Notes under the pieces: model-generated | Told to the model about the DNA's origin: nothing | Database searches by the model: none | Seen by the model: only the letters and a program-made list of their open reading frames with translations | From: an uncultured Rhodospirillales bacterium | Lineage (GTDB): Bacteria; Pseudomonadota; Alphaproteobacteria; Rhodospirillales; Defluviicoccaceae | Length of the DNA: 18,771 bases | Assembly: GCA_937127205.1 (NCBI GenBank) | Contig: CAKZLS010000396.1 | Location: 1-18,771, forward strand | Direction: 5' to 3' | Translations under genes and position numbers: made by a program | In this document: one piece after another, positions 1-7,355 of the stretch | How positions within the stretch are numbered: the first letter of the stretch is position 1 | Layout: each line of letters begins with the position of its first letter

Positions 1-1032
1 TCTGAAGGCCTTGAACAGATCCATGTCAAGATGCCCCTCGAATGAGGCCATCAGGTCCAGTGCCTGTTCGTTGGTAATCGCTGGCTTGTAGCAGCGTTCG
101 TCGATCAACGCGGAGTAGACATCGGCGATGGCGATCAACCGCGTGCGGTCGTCGATCTGTGTGCCGGAAAGACCATAGGGATAACCCGTTCCGTCCAGCT
201 TCTCGTGATGATGAGCGGCCATCGTGATGATGTCTGGACCCAGATCAGTCTCACGCATGAGGATGTCACGTGCGTAGATCGGGTGTTTGCGCATGATTTG
301 CCATTCTGCGTCATCGAGCTCTCCCGGTTTGTCGAGGATTTCGACGGGGATCATTGATTTGCCGATGTCATGCATCAATCCGCCGACGGTCAGGCGCTCG
401 AGGTCATTGGCTCCGATGCCGATTGAATGAGCGAAGTAGGTCAGGGCACCGCAGGCGAACATACTGTGCCGGAAGGAGTAATTGTGGTGGTTGGCGAGCG
501 CGTCGATCCATGTATCGAACGTGTCTCCGCAAGCGGCGTCGCGAATCTGTCGGGAACTCGCATAGATATCATCTATAGGCAGGGGCTCGCCGCGTTGAAT
601 GCGGCTGAAACAGTCTTCGAAGCACGCAAGGCTTTGCTTGAGAGCCGCTTGAGTGATCGGATCCAGGTCGGTCCACAGTCCTTCGGTCCGACCATTGACA
701 GCGTGCTTGATGACGTCGCGGAGTTCACTGCCATTCACAGGCAGCGTGAAGTAGTCCTGGCCATTCAGATCCTGCAGCCGCGAGATGTTTTTTTTGTTGT
801 GAGTGGGGAAGACGAAGAATTTCTCGCCGACACACGTCTCGACAGCCGTCCTGACGCGCCTGAATTGTTCATTGGTGACGAGGCTCGAGCAGAAAAGATG
901 GGCGGCTGCTTCGAATGATGGGTCTGTGGAGTCGCTGTCGAAGGTCCTCAGACCTACGCGAAACCAACCCGCCAAGTCGGAAATGATTTTGGCAACATTG
1001 AACTCATTGCCGTGAATAACCGCCACATCCAT
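1..1032 (-). CDS. HD-GYP domain phosphodiesterase with degenerate receiver-like N-terminus (partial, 3' end outside window)
   Basis: The frame reads 344 codons from the ATG at 1032 to base 1 without a stop, so the C-terminus is missing. The catalytic half is a clear HD-GYP domain, the family that hydrolyses cyclic di-GMP: the HD pair is at residues 221-222 (LMHDIGK), followed by a histidine at 250, a HHHEKLDGTGYP block at 274-285 holding the GYP signature, and IADVYSAL near 302-309. Residues 1-115 look like a response-regulator receiver fold. A strand resembling receiver beta-5 (DYFTLPVN, 93-100) has Leu where the conserved Lys should be, and no phosphoacceptor Asp is obvious, so it is probably a pseudo-receiver. 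An in-frame stop lies just upstream and no other ATG intervenes, which fixes the start, although the ribosome site is weak. Third-position GC is lower than in most neighbours. Confidence 0.9.
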   Translation of the reverse strand, partial: MDVAVIHGNEFNVAKIISDLAGWFRVGLRTFDSDSTDPSFEAAAHLFCSSLVTNEQFRRVRTAVETCVGEKFFVFPTHNKKNISRLQDLNGQDYFTLPVNGSELRDVIKHAVNGRTEGLWTDLDPITQAALKQSLACFEDCFSRIQRGEPLPIDDIYASSRQIRDAACGDTFDTWIDALANHHNYSFRHSMFACGALTYFAHSIGIGANDLERLTVGGLMHDIGKSMIPVEILDKPGELDDAEWQIMRKHPIYARDILMRETDLGPDIITMAAHHHEKLDGTGYPYGLSGTQIDDRTRLIAIADVYSALIDERCYKPAITNEQALDLMASFEGHLDMDLFKAFR

Positions 1033-1151
1033 TGGCCGTTCGCGCTCTAAGAAATTTCAACTATGTCGGGAGTTTAAGGGGGCGAGATTAACACATCGTT
1101 TCCGAACTGGCTGAATTCCCTTAATACCGGCCGTGTAAGCCTCCGCCGATT
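1033..1151. other. Intergenic gap between the GH25 gene and the HD-GYP gene
   Basis: About 120 bases, AT-richer than the surroundings, which presumably hold the promoter of the HD-GYP gene since both flanking genes read leftward. I could not pick out a convincing -35/-10 pair, an EcfG-type element or a strong hairpin terminator for the GH25 gene. Confidence 0.4.
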
Positions 1152-1784
1152 TTATGCTTTCATCGGCCTGGCGGCGCACATCTGTTGCAGCTGCTCGTAG
1201 GACAGGTCGCAATTGTCGAGATCGACCGGACCGTTGATCCCATTAACCTGACCCTGCTCGCTGTGTTGCCAGAACGTCCAGTTTTGCCAGTCGGGTGGCA
1301 TGGACGGTTCGCTCGCGTAGCATGCAAGCCAAAGCGGGTATTCACTCAAGTCCGCTTTGACATTCTCTTGCCAGAACGACGGATCGGTGTAGAGCACCGG
1401 TTTTCGTCCGGTCGCTGCTTCCACGGTCTCGATCCACGTCCGGATGCCGGTTTGCAGGTCCTGGGCGTCGACGCCGTCCGTTACCTCGATATCCAGCGCG
1501 GGCGGCAACGAGTCGCCATCCAGCTTGACCACCGAGAGAAAGTGTTCGGCCTGCTGCTTGGCATCGAGATTGGGGTGGAAAAAGTGGTAGGCGCCTCTGA
1601 GTAATCCCGCCGCTTTCGCTTCCGTCCAATTTCGCGCAAACATCGGATCGACGTCGCCGATTCCTTCCGTCGCCTTGATAAAGCAAAAGTGCACACCGTC
1701 TCCAGCCACGGCCGGCCAGTCGATGTCCCCCTGAAAATGCGAAACGTCGATGCCGCGTAGATAGGTTTTCTGGTTCTCCGCCAT
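1152..1784 (-). CDS. Glycoside hydrolase family 25 (lysozyme-like) protein
   Basis: The 210-residue protein is a single GH25 domain, the family of N-acetylmuramidases that cut peptidoglycan. Visible family marks are GIDVSHFQGDIDW at 11-23 (first active-site Asp at 13), FIKATEG at 35-41, AYHFFHP at 65-71, the catalytic LDIE at 97-100 (Asp98, Glu100), and a late WQHSEQG...DLDN segment. The length fits a bare catalytic domain. The N-terminus (MAENQKTYLRG) is polar, with no signal peptide and no wall-binding repeats, so export is not explained by the sequence. The start is supported by a purine-rich GGGGGAAG six bases upstream (1791-1798). It is transcribed away from the FAD oxidoreductase and toward the HD-GYP gene. 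No holin or other phage gene is near. Confidence 0.93.
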   Translation of the reverse strand: MAENQKTYLRGIDVSHFQGDIDWPAVAGDGVHFCFIKATEGIGDVDPMFARNWTEAKAAGLLRGAYHFFHPNLDAKQQAEHFLSVVKLDGDSLPPALDIEVTDGVDAQDLQTGIRTWIETVEAATGRKPVLYTDPSFWQENVKADLSEYPLWLACYASEPSMPPDWQNWTFWQHSEQGQVNGINGPVDLDNCDLSYEQLQQMCAARPMKA

Positions 1785-1951
1785 TGACGGCTTCCCCCTT
1801 ATTACGCAAGGATCTGAGCGCGATTGCTGGTTCTCACATCGACGTGGTCATACGGGCGCTGACTTTCAACGACTCCATGGCCTTGCTGCCGGGAACCATA
1901 ACGGGAGTGTCTGGGGGATCAATTCGCGCAAACGCCGGAGGTTGTGCCGCC

Positions 1952-3223
1952 ATGACCGACCAACGCGTTATCTCGCTTTGGGACATGTCGACGGAGGAAC
2001 CCGACTACGTCTCTCCGATGGATGGTGACATCGCCACCGACCTCGCAATCGTTGGCGGCGGGTTCACCGGTTTGTCGACGGCGCTGCACGCGGCCGAGCG
2101 TGGGCTTCATTGTCACGTTCTGGAAGCACGCCGCGTGGGCTATGGCGGTTCGGGGCGCAACGTGGGATTGGTCAATGCCGGGCTCTGGTTGCCGCCGCAG
2201 GATGTGCGGGCGTTATTGGGTGAGGCACGCGGAGCGGCCCTGATTGAGATTCTGGGCGAGGCCCCTGCTTACGTATTCTCGTTGATCGACCGTCACCGGA
2301 TTCAATGCGAGGCCAAGCGGAACGGCTCCATCCATGCCGCTCACTCGCCAAAGGGTTACGATGACCTCGCGCGCCGGGCGGAGGAGTGGCATCGTATTGG
2401 CGCGCCCGTGGACCTGTTGTCGCGAGCGGAGGCCGCCGAGAAGATCGGCAGCCAAGCGTTTCACGGCGGACTGTTGGACCATCGCGCGGGATTGATCAAC
2501 CCCATGGGGTACGTCCGTGGACTTGCCCGGGCCGCCCGGGCCGCCGGCGCGACCATCTCCACCGGCGTGACGGCGAAGGCGCTGCGGCGGGTAGGCAACA
2601 AATGGATCGTTGACACCGACCAGGGCACCGTCACCGCCAACTGGGTTGTGCTGGGTACGAACGCGTATACGCACGGTCTGTGGCCGGGACTTGAGAATAC
2701 TTTCACCAAAATCTACTTTTTTCAGGTGGCGACGGAGCCGCTCGGCGACCGCGCGGATGGCGTGCTCAGCCAAGGTCAGGGGCTCTGGGACACGGGCCCG
2801 GTCATGTTTTCGCTGCGCCGCGACGATTTCGGGCGCATCATCATCGGATCCATGGGCAAGGTGATCGGGGATCAAGACGGGCTCTCTCGCCGGTGGGCCG
2901 CCCGCACGCTCCGCCGGCTGTTCCCGGATTTGGGTGACGTGGCGTTCGAGACCTTTTGGCATGGTGCCATCGCCCTGATGCCCGACCACCTGCCGCGCAT
3001 TCATCGATTGGACAAGGGGCTGTACACGCCCATCGGCTACAACGGCCGCGGCATTGCACCGGGAACCATTTTCGGCAAGGCCATGGCCGAACTGCTCGCA
3101 GGCGGGCGGGAAAGAGATCTCCCGCTGCCCATCAAGGACCCGGCGACGGTGGGCTCGGCGCGTGTTATGTCAGGTCTCTACCAGGCCGCGTTCACGGCCA
3201 ATCAGCTTTGGAAATCCTTGTAG
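1952..3223 (+). CDS. FAD-dependent amine/amino-acid oxidoreductase (DadA/PuuB-like)
   Basis: A 423-residue flavoprotein of the DAO fold. The dinucleotide-binding motif IVGGGFTG is at 33-40, with the ribose-binding Glu at 58 (HVLEAR) and a GGSGRN motif soon after, as in gamma-glutamylputrescine oxidase-like and DadA-like proteins where FAD sits. The leader before the Rossmann motif (PDYVSPMDGDIATD) is also typical of PuuB-like proteins. A late NGRGIAPGT segment matches the second FAD contact region. The reaction is probably oxidation of a C-N bond of a small amine or amino acid, substrate unknown. The ATG at 1952 is chosen because GGAGG lies ten bases upstream; the frame extends 56 codons further to a TTG at 1784, but that stretch has no family similarity. 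It is followed after 31 bases by the SDR gene and is likely co-transcribed with it. Confidence 0.9.
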   Translation: MTDQRVISLWDMSTEEPDYVSPMDGDIATDLAIVGGGFTGLSTALHAAERGLHCHVLEARRVGYGGSGRNVGLVNAGLWLPPQDVRALLGEARGAALIEILGEAPAYVFSLIDRHRIQCEAKRNGSIHAAHSPKGYDDLARRAEEWHRIGAPVDLLSRAEAAEKIGSQAFHGGLLDHRAGLINPMGYVRGLARAARAAGATISTGVTAKALRRVGNKWIVDTDQGTVTANWVVLGTNAYTHGLWPGLENTFTKIYFFQVATEPLGDRADGVLSQGQGLWDTGPVMFSLRRDDFGRIIIGSMGKVIGDQDGLSRRWAARTLRRLFPDLGDVAFETFWHGAIALMPDHLPRIHRLDKGLYTPIGYNGRGIAPGTIFGKAMAELLAGGRERDLPLPIKDPATVGSARVMSGLYQAAFTANQLWKSL

Positions 3224-3254
3224 GACCGAAGCCCGACGCGTTTGGAGACAAATC

Positions 3255-4007
3255 ATGACCGACACATCCATCGCCCTCGTGACGGGCGCCGCTCAGGGCA
3301 TCGGCTATGCCTGCGCCGAGGCGATCGCCGAATCCGGTGCTCGCGTGGTACTCGCGGACATCAACGCCGACGGCGTCAAAGATGCGGCCAACAGCCTAGG
3401 TGGCGATGCCGTCGGCATCGCCTGTGATATGGGCGACCCGGCTCAGATAAACGCCCTGTTCGACCGCACCGAGACCGATCTCGGCCCGATTTCAATCCTG
3501 GTCAACAACGCCGGCATCGCTCGGCCGGGCGATTTTCTGGAAACGTCGCTCGAGCAATTCCAGTCGGTGATCGCCGTAAACCTGACGGGCACGTTCCTGG
3601 CCATCCAGCGGGCGGCGAAAGCGATGATCGCCAACGGCATCGAAGGGTCCATCGTCAACATGTCTTCGGTCAACGCCCAGGTGGCGATTTCGTCGATCCC
3701 CGCTTACTGCGCCTCGAAAGGCGGGGTGATGCAATTGACCAAGGCCGCGGCGCTGGCGCTGGCCCCGCATAACATCCGGGTCAACGCGGTGGGACCCGGC
3801 TCCATCGATACCGAGATGCTGGCAAGCGTCAACGCCAACCCCGAAGCGATGAAAATGGTCCTGTCCCGCACACCGCTGAAACGGATCGGCACGCCGCGTG
3901 AAGTCGGCGACGTGGTGGCGTTTCTGGCAAGCGACAAGGCGAGCTACATCACCGGTGAAACCATCTACGTGGACGGCGGGCGCCTGGGCATGAACTACAC
4001 GTGCTGA
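3255..4007 (+). CDS. Short-chain dehydrogenase/reductase (classical SDR)
   Basis: A 250-residue classical SDR, the usual length. The cofactor motif TGAAQGIG is at 10-17, Asp35 at the end of beta-2 (LADIN) suggests preference for NAD(H), NNAG is at 84-87, the catalytic Asn at 109, Ser at 137/138, and the YxxxK pair at Tyr151/Lys155. PG then T follow the active site (VGPGSIDTEM), and the C-terminus has ITGETIYVDGG, as in FabG-like dehydrogenases. The substrate cannot be read from the sequence. The ATG at 3255 has a GGAG site at 3244-3247; upstream codons in this frame overlap the oxidoreductase gene and are not needed. Together with the preceding FAD oxidoreductase it may carry out successive oxidations of an amine or alcohol, which is inference. 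Confidence 0.93.
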   Translation: MTDTSIALVTGAAQGIGYACAEAIAESGARVVLADINADGVKDAANSLGGDAVGIACDMGDPAQINALFDRTETDLGPISILVNNAGIARPGDFLETSLEQFQSVIAVNLTGTFLAIQRAAKAMIANGIEGSIVNMSSVNAQVAISSIPAYCASKGGVMQLTKAAALALAPHNIRVNAVGPGSIDTEMLASVNANPEAMKMVLSRTPLKRIGTPREVGDVVAFLASDKASYITGETIYVDGGRLGMNYTC

Positions 4008-4035
4008 ACTATTGAGGTCGGGAAAAGGCGGGGGC

Positions 4036-4971
4036 ATGAGACCAGTCAATCCGAAACTCGGGATCGCGCTCGCCTTCGTTTGCCTGTCGATTTTGGGTTT
4101 TATGCCGATCATCTCCAACAGCCGGCCCTTAACCTTCGACGCGCTGAGCTTCGCGTTTTTCCTGTCGGTCTGGCAGCTTTTGTTTTCGCTGCCTCTGGTG
4201 TTTCGGGAACTCAGGTCTACCGACAAAGGCATTTTCGGGGCTAATCTGGCACCGGACCTGAAACGGCGAACCATTACTATCATCGTATTGACCGGAGTGA
4301 TCTTCGGGCTGTCCACCTTTGTCTACGTGATAGCCAACGAAAAGGCGGGCGCGGTCAGCGCCGCCATCGCCATCCAGGCCTACCCGCTGTTCGCGATCCT
4401 CTGGGAGACGCTGTTTCTCAACCGGCGGAAGACCACGCCGGAGCTGCTGTTCACGCTGATGCTGCTGATGGCGCTCTACTATCTCGCAACGGGCGGAACG
4501 TGGCGGATCGAGGGACTGTCGCACTGGTTCGCCGTCGCCTTGAGCATCCCGTTCCTATGGAGCGTCGCCCATGTCATCATCAAGGAACAACTCGGCCGCA
4601 CACCCATTACACCCGCCCAGGTGACGTTTTTCCGCGTGCTGGTGTCGTCGGTTTTTCTGGGTGTGGTGCTCGTAGCCGTCTCGGGGCCGGTGCGCATTGC
4701 CGAAGACTTAATCAATTTGGACTACCAGGTCTTCGCGCTGGCCATGGGCTTGGCTTACTACGTCGAACTGATCTTCTGGTTTTATGCCGTCCGCGACATC
4801 GATATCTCGGTGGCCAGCTCGATCACCGTTCCGGCACCGGCGCTGACAATGATCCTTGCCATTATTTTCCTTGGCGACAAGGTCGAGGGGTATCAGGTCG
4901 CCGCCCTCGCTGTCGTTGCCGCGAGCGTCTACGGCCTATTGTTCGCCGGCGCGAAGAAACGCCCGGCGTGA
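4036..4971 (+). CDS. DMT superfamily (EamA-type) transporter
   Basis: A 311-residue inner-membrane protein with about ten hydrophobic helices (roughly 9-27, 36-55, 79-101, 104-127, 136-152, 162-181, 196-216, 230-251, 256-279, 285-305), arranged as two five-helix halves like EamA/DMT exporters. The second half ends in the family-like run around TVPAPALTMILAIIFLGD with a final helix and a basic tail (KKRPA). The ATG at 4036 is preferred over a TTG at 4012; a purine-rich AAGGCGGGGG precedes it. It lies 28 bases after the SDR gene, so the three genes from 1952 probably form one transcript, and the transporter may move the substrate or product of the two dehydrogenases. Substrate unknown. Confidence 0.88.
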   Translation: MRPVNPKLGIALAFVCLSILGFMPIISNSRPLTFDALSFAFFLSVWQLLFSLPLVFRELRSTDKGIFGANLAPDLKRRTITIIVLTGVIFGLSTFVYVIANEKAGAVSAAIAIQAYPLFAILWETLFLNRRKTTPELLFTLMLLMALYYLATGGTWRIEGLSHWFAVALSIPFLWSVAHVIIKEQLGRTPITPAQVTFFRVLVSSVFLGVVLVAVSGPVRIAEDLINLDYQVFALAMGLAYYVELIFWFYAVRDIDISVASSITVPAPALTMILAIIFLGDKVEGYQVAALAVVAASVYGLLFAGAKKRPA

Positions 4972-4996
4972 TGTTCTTTGGAATGGCCCGCGAGGA

Positions 4997-6607
4997 TCAG
5001 GCGCGCTCGCGCGTCGCCGCGAACCGGAGATCGGGCCAATCCTCCATGGTGCGGTTCATCTCCCAGCCGTTGCGGGCGAGAAACACCGGAGCATCGTCGC
5101 GATCATCGGCCAAACTGCTTTGGTGCCGGTCCACGAACCGTTTCAGCACGGTCGGATCGTCGCCGGTGACCCAGCGCGCGGTCTCGTAGGGGGCTGTCTC
5201 GAAGCCGACGGCGATCTTGTACTCGGTGGCGATGCGCGACACCAAAACGTCCAGCTGCAGCTGACCCACGACGCCGATGATCCACGATGCGCCCAGGCGG
5301 GGCCGGAAGACCTGGGTCACGCCCTCTTCGGCCAGATCCTCCAAAGCGCGGCGGAGCTGCTTGGCGCGCATGGGGTCGTCCAACCGGACACGGCGCAAGA
5401 TCTCCGGCGCGAAATTGGGAATGCCGGTGAAGCGGATGTCCTCGCCTTCGGTCAGCGCGTCGCCCACGCGCAAGGTACCATGGTTGGGAATGCCGATGAT
5501 GTCGCCGGCCAGCGCTTCTTCCGCCAGTTCCCGCTCGTGGGCGAAGAAGAAGATGGGGTTTTGGACGGAGAGCGATTTTCCGGTGCGTTGCTGGCGCAAC
5601 TTCATGCCGCGGCGAAAGCGGCCCGAGCACAGCCGGAAAAACGCAATACGGTCGCGGTGGTTGGGGTCCATGTTGGCCTGGACCTTGAACACGAAACCCG
5701 AAACCTTGTTCTCGTCCGGCCCGACGCTGCGCGGCACCGCCGGTTGGGTGCGCGGCGGCGGGGCGACGGCCGCCAGCGCCTGAAGCAACTCATGGACAAC
5801 ATAGTCCTTGAGCGCGCTGCCGAAGAACACCGGGGTCATATGCCCGGCCGCGTACGCCTCCGGATCGAAAGTCTTGTACGCTTCCGCGGCGAGCCCCGCG
5901 CCGTCGCGGAAGGGCGCGAGCACGTGTTCGGGGATGCGCTCGTCGAGCTTCGGGTCATCGAGGCCTTCGCAGCTGTCGGCCTGCGTGTACGATCCGCCGC
6001 GACCCTGTTCCGAGGTTAGGAAACGGTTTTGCCGCAGGTCGAAACAGCCATGAAAATCCACGCCCATGCCCACCGGCCAGGTCATCGGCGTCACGTCGAG
6101 GGCCAATGTACTTTCGATCTCGTCGAGAAGTTGGAAGGGATCCAGGCCTTCGCGGTCCACCTTGTTGATGAAGGTAATGATGGGAATGTCGCGCAGCCGG
6201 CACACCTCGAACAATTTACGGGTTTGGGTTTCGATCCCCTTGGCCGCGTCGATCACCATGATCGCCGAGTCCACGGCGGTCAGGGTCCGATAGGTGTCCT
6301 CGCTGAAATCCTCGTGTCCCGGGGTGTCGAGCAGGTTGAAGGTCACACCGTCGCGCTCGAACGTCATCACCGAGCTGGTGATGGAGATGCCGCGCTGGCG
6401 CTCCATCTCCATCCAGTCCGACTGCGTGCGCCGGCGCTCGCCGTGGGCCTTGACGTGGCCGGCCATACGAATGGCGCCGCCGAACAGCAAAAGCTTCTCC
6501 GTTAGCGTCGTCTTGCCGGCGTCGGGGTGGGAAATGATGGCGAAGGTGCGCCGGTTCTCCCAGGTGAACGCCGGTATTTTCAGTGCGTTTGGTGTATCGA
6601 TATTCAT
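4997..6607 (-). CDS. prfC: Peptide chain release factor 3 (RF3)
   Basis: A 536-residue translational GTPase, close to the length of E. coli RF3. RF3 recycles RF1 and RF2 from the ribosome after termination. Nucleotide motifs: P-loop SHPDAGKTT at 26-34 right after the RF3-typical RRTFAII, the effector segment QRGISITSSV at 71-80, G3 DTPGHEDF at 94-101, and G4 NKVD at 148-151. The later domains keep RF3-like blocks such as FRRGMKLRQQRTGKSL, GDIIGIPNHGTLRVGD, and GVVGQLQLDVL with the following YKIAVGFE. The start is consistent with the short leader usual before RRTF; its ribosome site is weak. It converges with the transporter gene (25 bases between stops) and is divergent from the VOC gene. Confidence 0.97.
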   Translation of the reverse strand: MNIDTPNALKIPAFTWENRRTFAIISHPDAGKTTLTEKLLLFGGAIRMAGHVKAHGERRRTQSDWMEMERQRGISITSSVMTFERDGVTFNLLDTPGHEDFSEDTYRTLTAVDSAIMVIDAAKGIETQTRKLFEVCRLRDIPIITFINKVDREGLDPFQLLDEIESTLALDVTPMTWPVGMGVDFHGCFDLRQNRFLTSEQGRGGSYTQADSCEGLDDPKLDERIPEHVLAPFRDGAGLAAEAYKTFDPEAYAAGHMTPVFFGSALKDYVVHELLQALAAVAPPPRTQPAVPRSVGPDENKVSGFVFKVQANMDPNHRDRIAFFRLCSGRFRRGMKLRQQRTGKSLSVQNPIFFFAHERELAEEALAGDIIGIPNHGTLRVGDALTEGEDIRFTGIPNFAPEILRRVRLDDPMRAKQLRRALEDLAEEGVTQVFRPRLGASWIIGVVGQLQLDVLVSRIATEYKIAVGFETAPYETARWVTGDDPTVLKRFVDRHQSSLADDRDDAPVFLARNGWEMNRTMEDWPDLRFAATRERA

Positions 6608-6759
6608 TCGTTCGGCTCGTTGCGGCGCCTTTCTCCCACAGGAGGCAGGTAAGAAACAATATCAATCGACCTTGCACCGTGTCGCCGGCTCCATAAACTT
6701 GTTAGCAAGCGCCACGGCGCGACGCTCAACCGGGTCCCGGAAGGAAGCGAGAAAACGGA
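6608..6759. other. Divergent intergenic region between prfC and the VOC gene
   Basis: About 150 bases that must carry the prfC promoter on the minus strand and the promoter of the VOC gene on the plus strand. A weak sigma-70-like pair is given separately; no operator palindrome was recognised. Confidence 0.4.
6672..6699 (+). promoter_or_regulatory. Candidate sigma-70-type promoter for the VOC gene
   Basis: TTGCAC (6672-6677), a 16-base spacer, then TAAACT (6694-6699), about 60 bases before the ATG at 6760. The match is partial and could be chance. Confidence 0.3.
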
Positions 6760-7194
6760 ATGATAAAGCACTTCGATCATGTCACGATAAGTGTGCGTGA
6801 CCTGGAAGCGGCGGTGAATTTCTTCGGCTTGTTGGGTTTCGAGGTGGACAAGTCGGTGGTTATCGCCGGAGAAAAGTTCGCCACCTACATGGGGCTCGAC
6901 GAGATCGAGGCAGATCACATAACCCTGGCGGTGCCCGGAATGTCGCCCCGGTTCGAGGTGCAGCTCCTGCACTATCGGCGCCCGGAGGCCCAGTCGGATC
7001 CGAATATCGCGCGGCTCGACAAGATCGGTTTCAATCACATCTGCTTTGCCGTGGACGACGCCGAGGCCACTGTCGAACACCTCCGGTCCCACGACGTCGA
7101 GGTGCGTCACGAACTCAAGGGCTTCCACAATCGCCGGCTGTTTTTCGTAACCGGCCCCGACGGCATCACCGTCGAACTGGCGCAATGGGATTGA
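6760..7194 (+). CDS. VOC-fold (glyoxalase/bleomycin-resistance/dioxygenase) family protein
   Basis: A 144-residue protein of the vicinal oxygen chelate superfamily, two beta-alpha-beta-beta-beta units. Likely metal ligands sit at the family positions: His7 (FDHVTISV), Glu66 (FEVQLL), His93 (GFNHICFAVDD) and Glu139 (PDGITVEL). The typical FFGLLGFEVD follows the first ligand, and PDGITVEL closes the second half. With all four ligands it is probably a metal enzyme such as a lactoylglutathione lyase-like or epimerase-like protein, but the exact reaction cannot be assigned. The nearest ribosome-like purine run (AAGGA at 6741-6745) is 14 bases before the ATG, a long spacing. It stands alone between prfC (divergent) and sdaA, with a 160-base gap before the latter. 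Confidence 0.88.
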   Translation: MIKHFDHVTISVRDLEAAVNFFGLLGFEVDKSVVIAGEKFATYMGLDEIEADHITLAVPGMSPRFEVQLLHYRRPEAQSDPNIARLDKIGFNHICFAVDDAEATVEHLRSHDVEVRHELKGFHNRRLFFVTGPDGITVELAQWD

Positions 7195-7355
7195 GCCAGT
7201 CGCCTCACAAAATGGCATCTGCGATGAAAACGGGACGAAAAGAGACGAAAAGGGAACGTTGCCGGTTGGACAAAAAGGGGAGGATAAGCGGCGAATAGAG
7301 GACGTTGCCCCATGCGCGCCAAAGGTCATTCCGGGAGCGTTGAGGAGAACCGTCG
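7195..7355. other. Intergenic gap upstream of sdaA with short purine-rich repeats
   Basis: A 161-base gap. GACGAAAAG occurs twice ten bases apart (7234-7242 and 7244-7252) and ACGTTGCC twice (7256-7263 and 7302-7309). No clear promoter or terminator was recognised; sdaA transcription may start here. Confidence 0.4.

Noticed and set aside
1784..1951. Extension of the FAD oxidoreductase to a TTG at 1784
   Set aside because: The extra 56 codons have no similarity to the family, would overlap the GH25 start, and a better ribosome site (GGAGG, 1937-1941) precedes the ATG at 1952.
4012..4035. TTG start at 4012 for the EamA-type transporter
   Set aside because: It would add eight charged and glycine residues before the first helix; the ATG at 4036 fits the family better.
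4856..6019. Long plus-strand open frame opposite prfC
   Set aside because: It is antisense to a complete RF3 gene, has no domain, and is rich in Arg, Gly and His as GC-rich shadows are.
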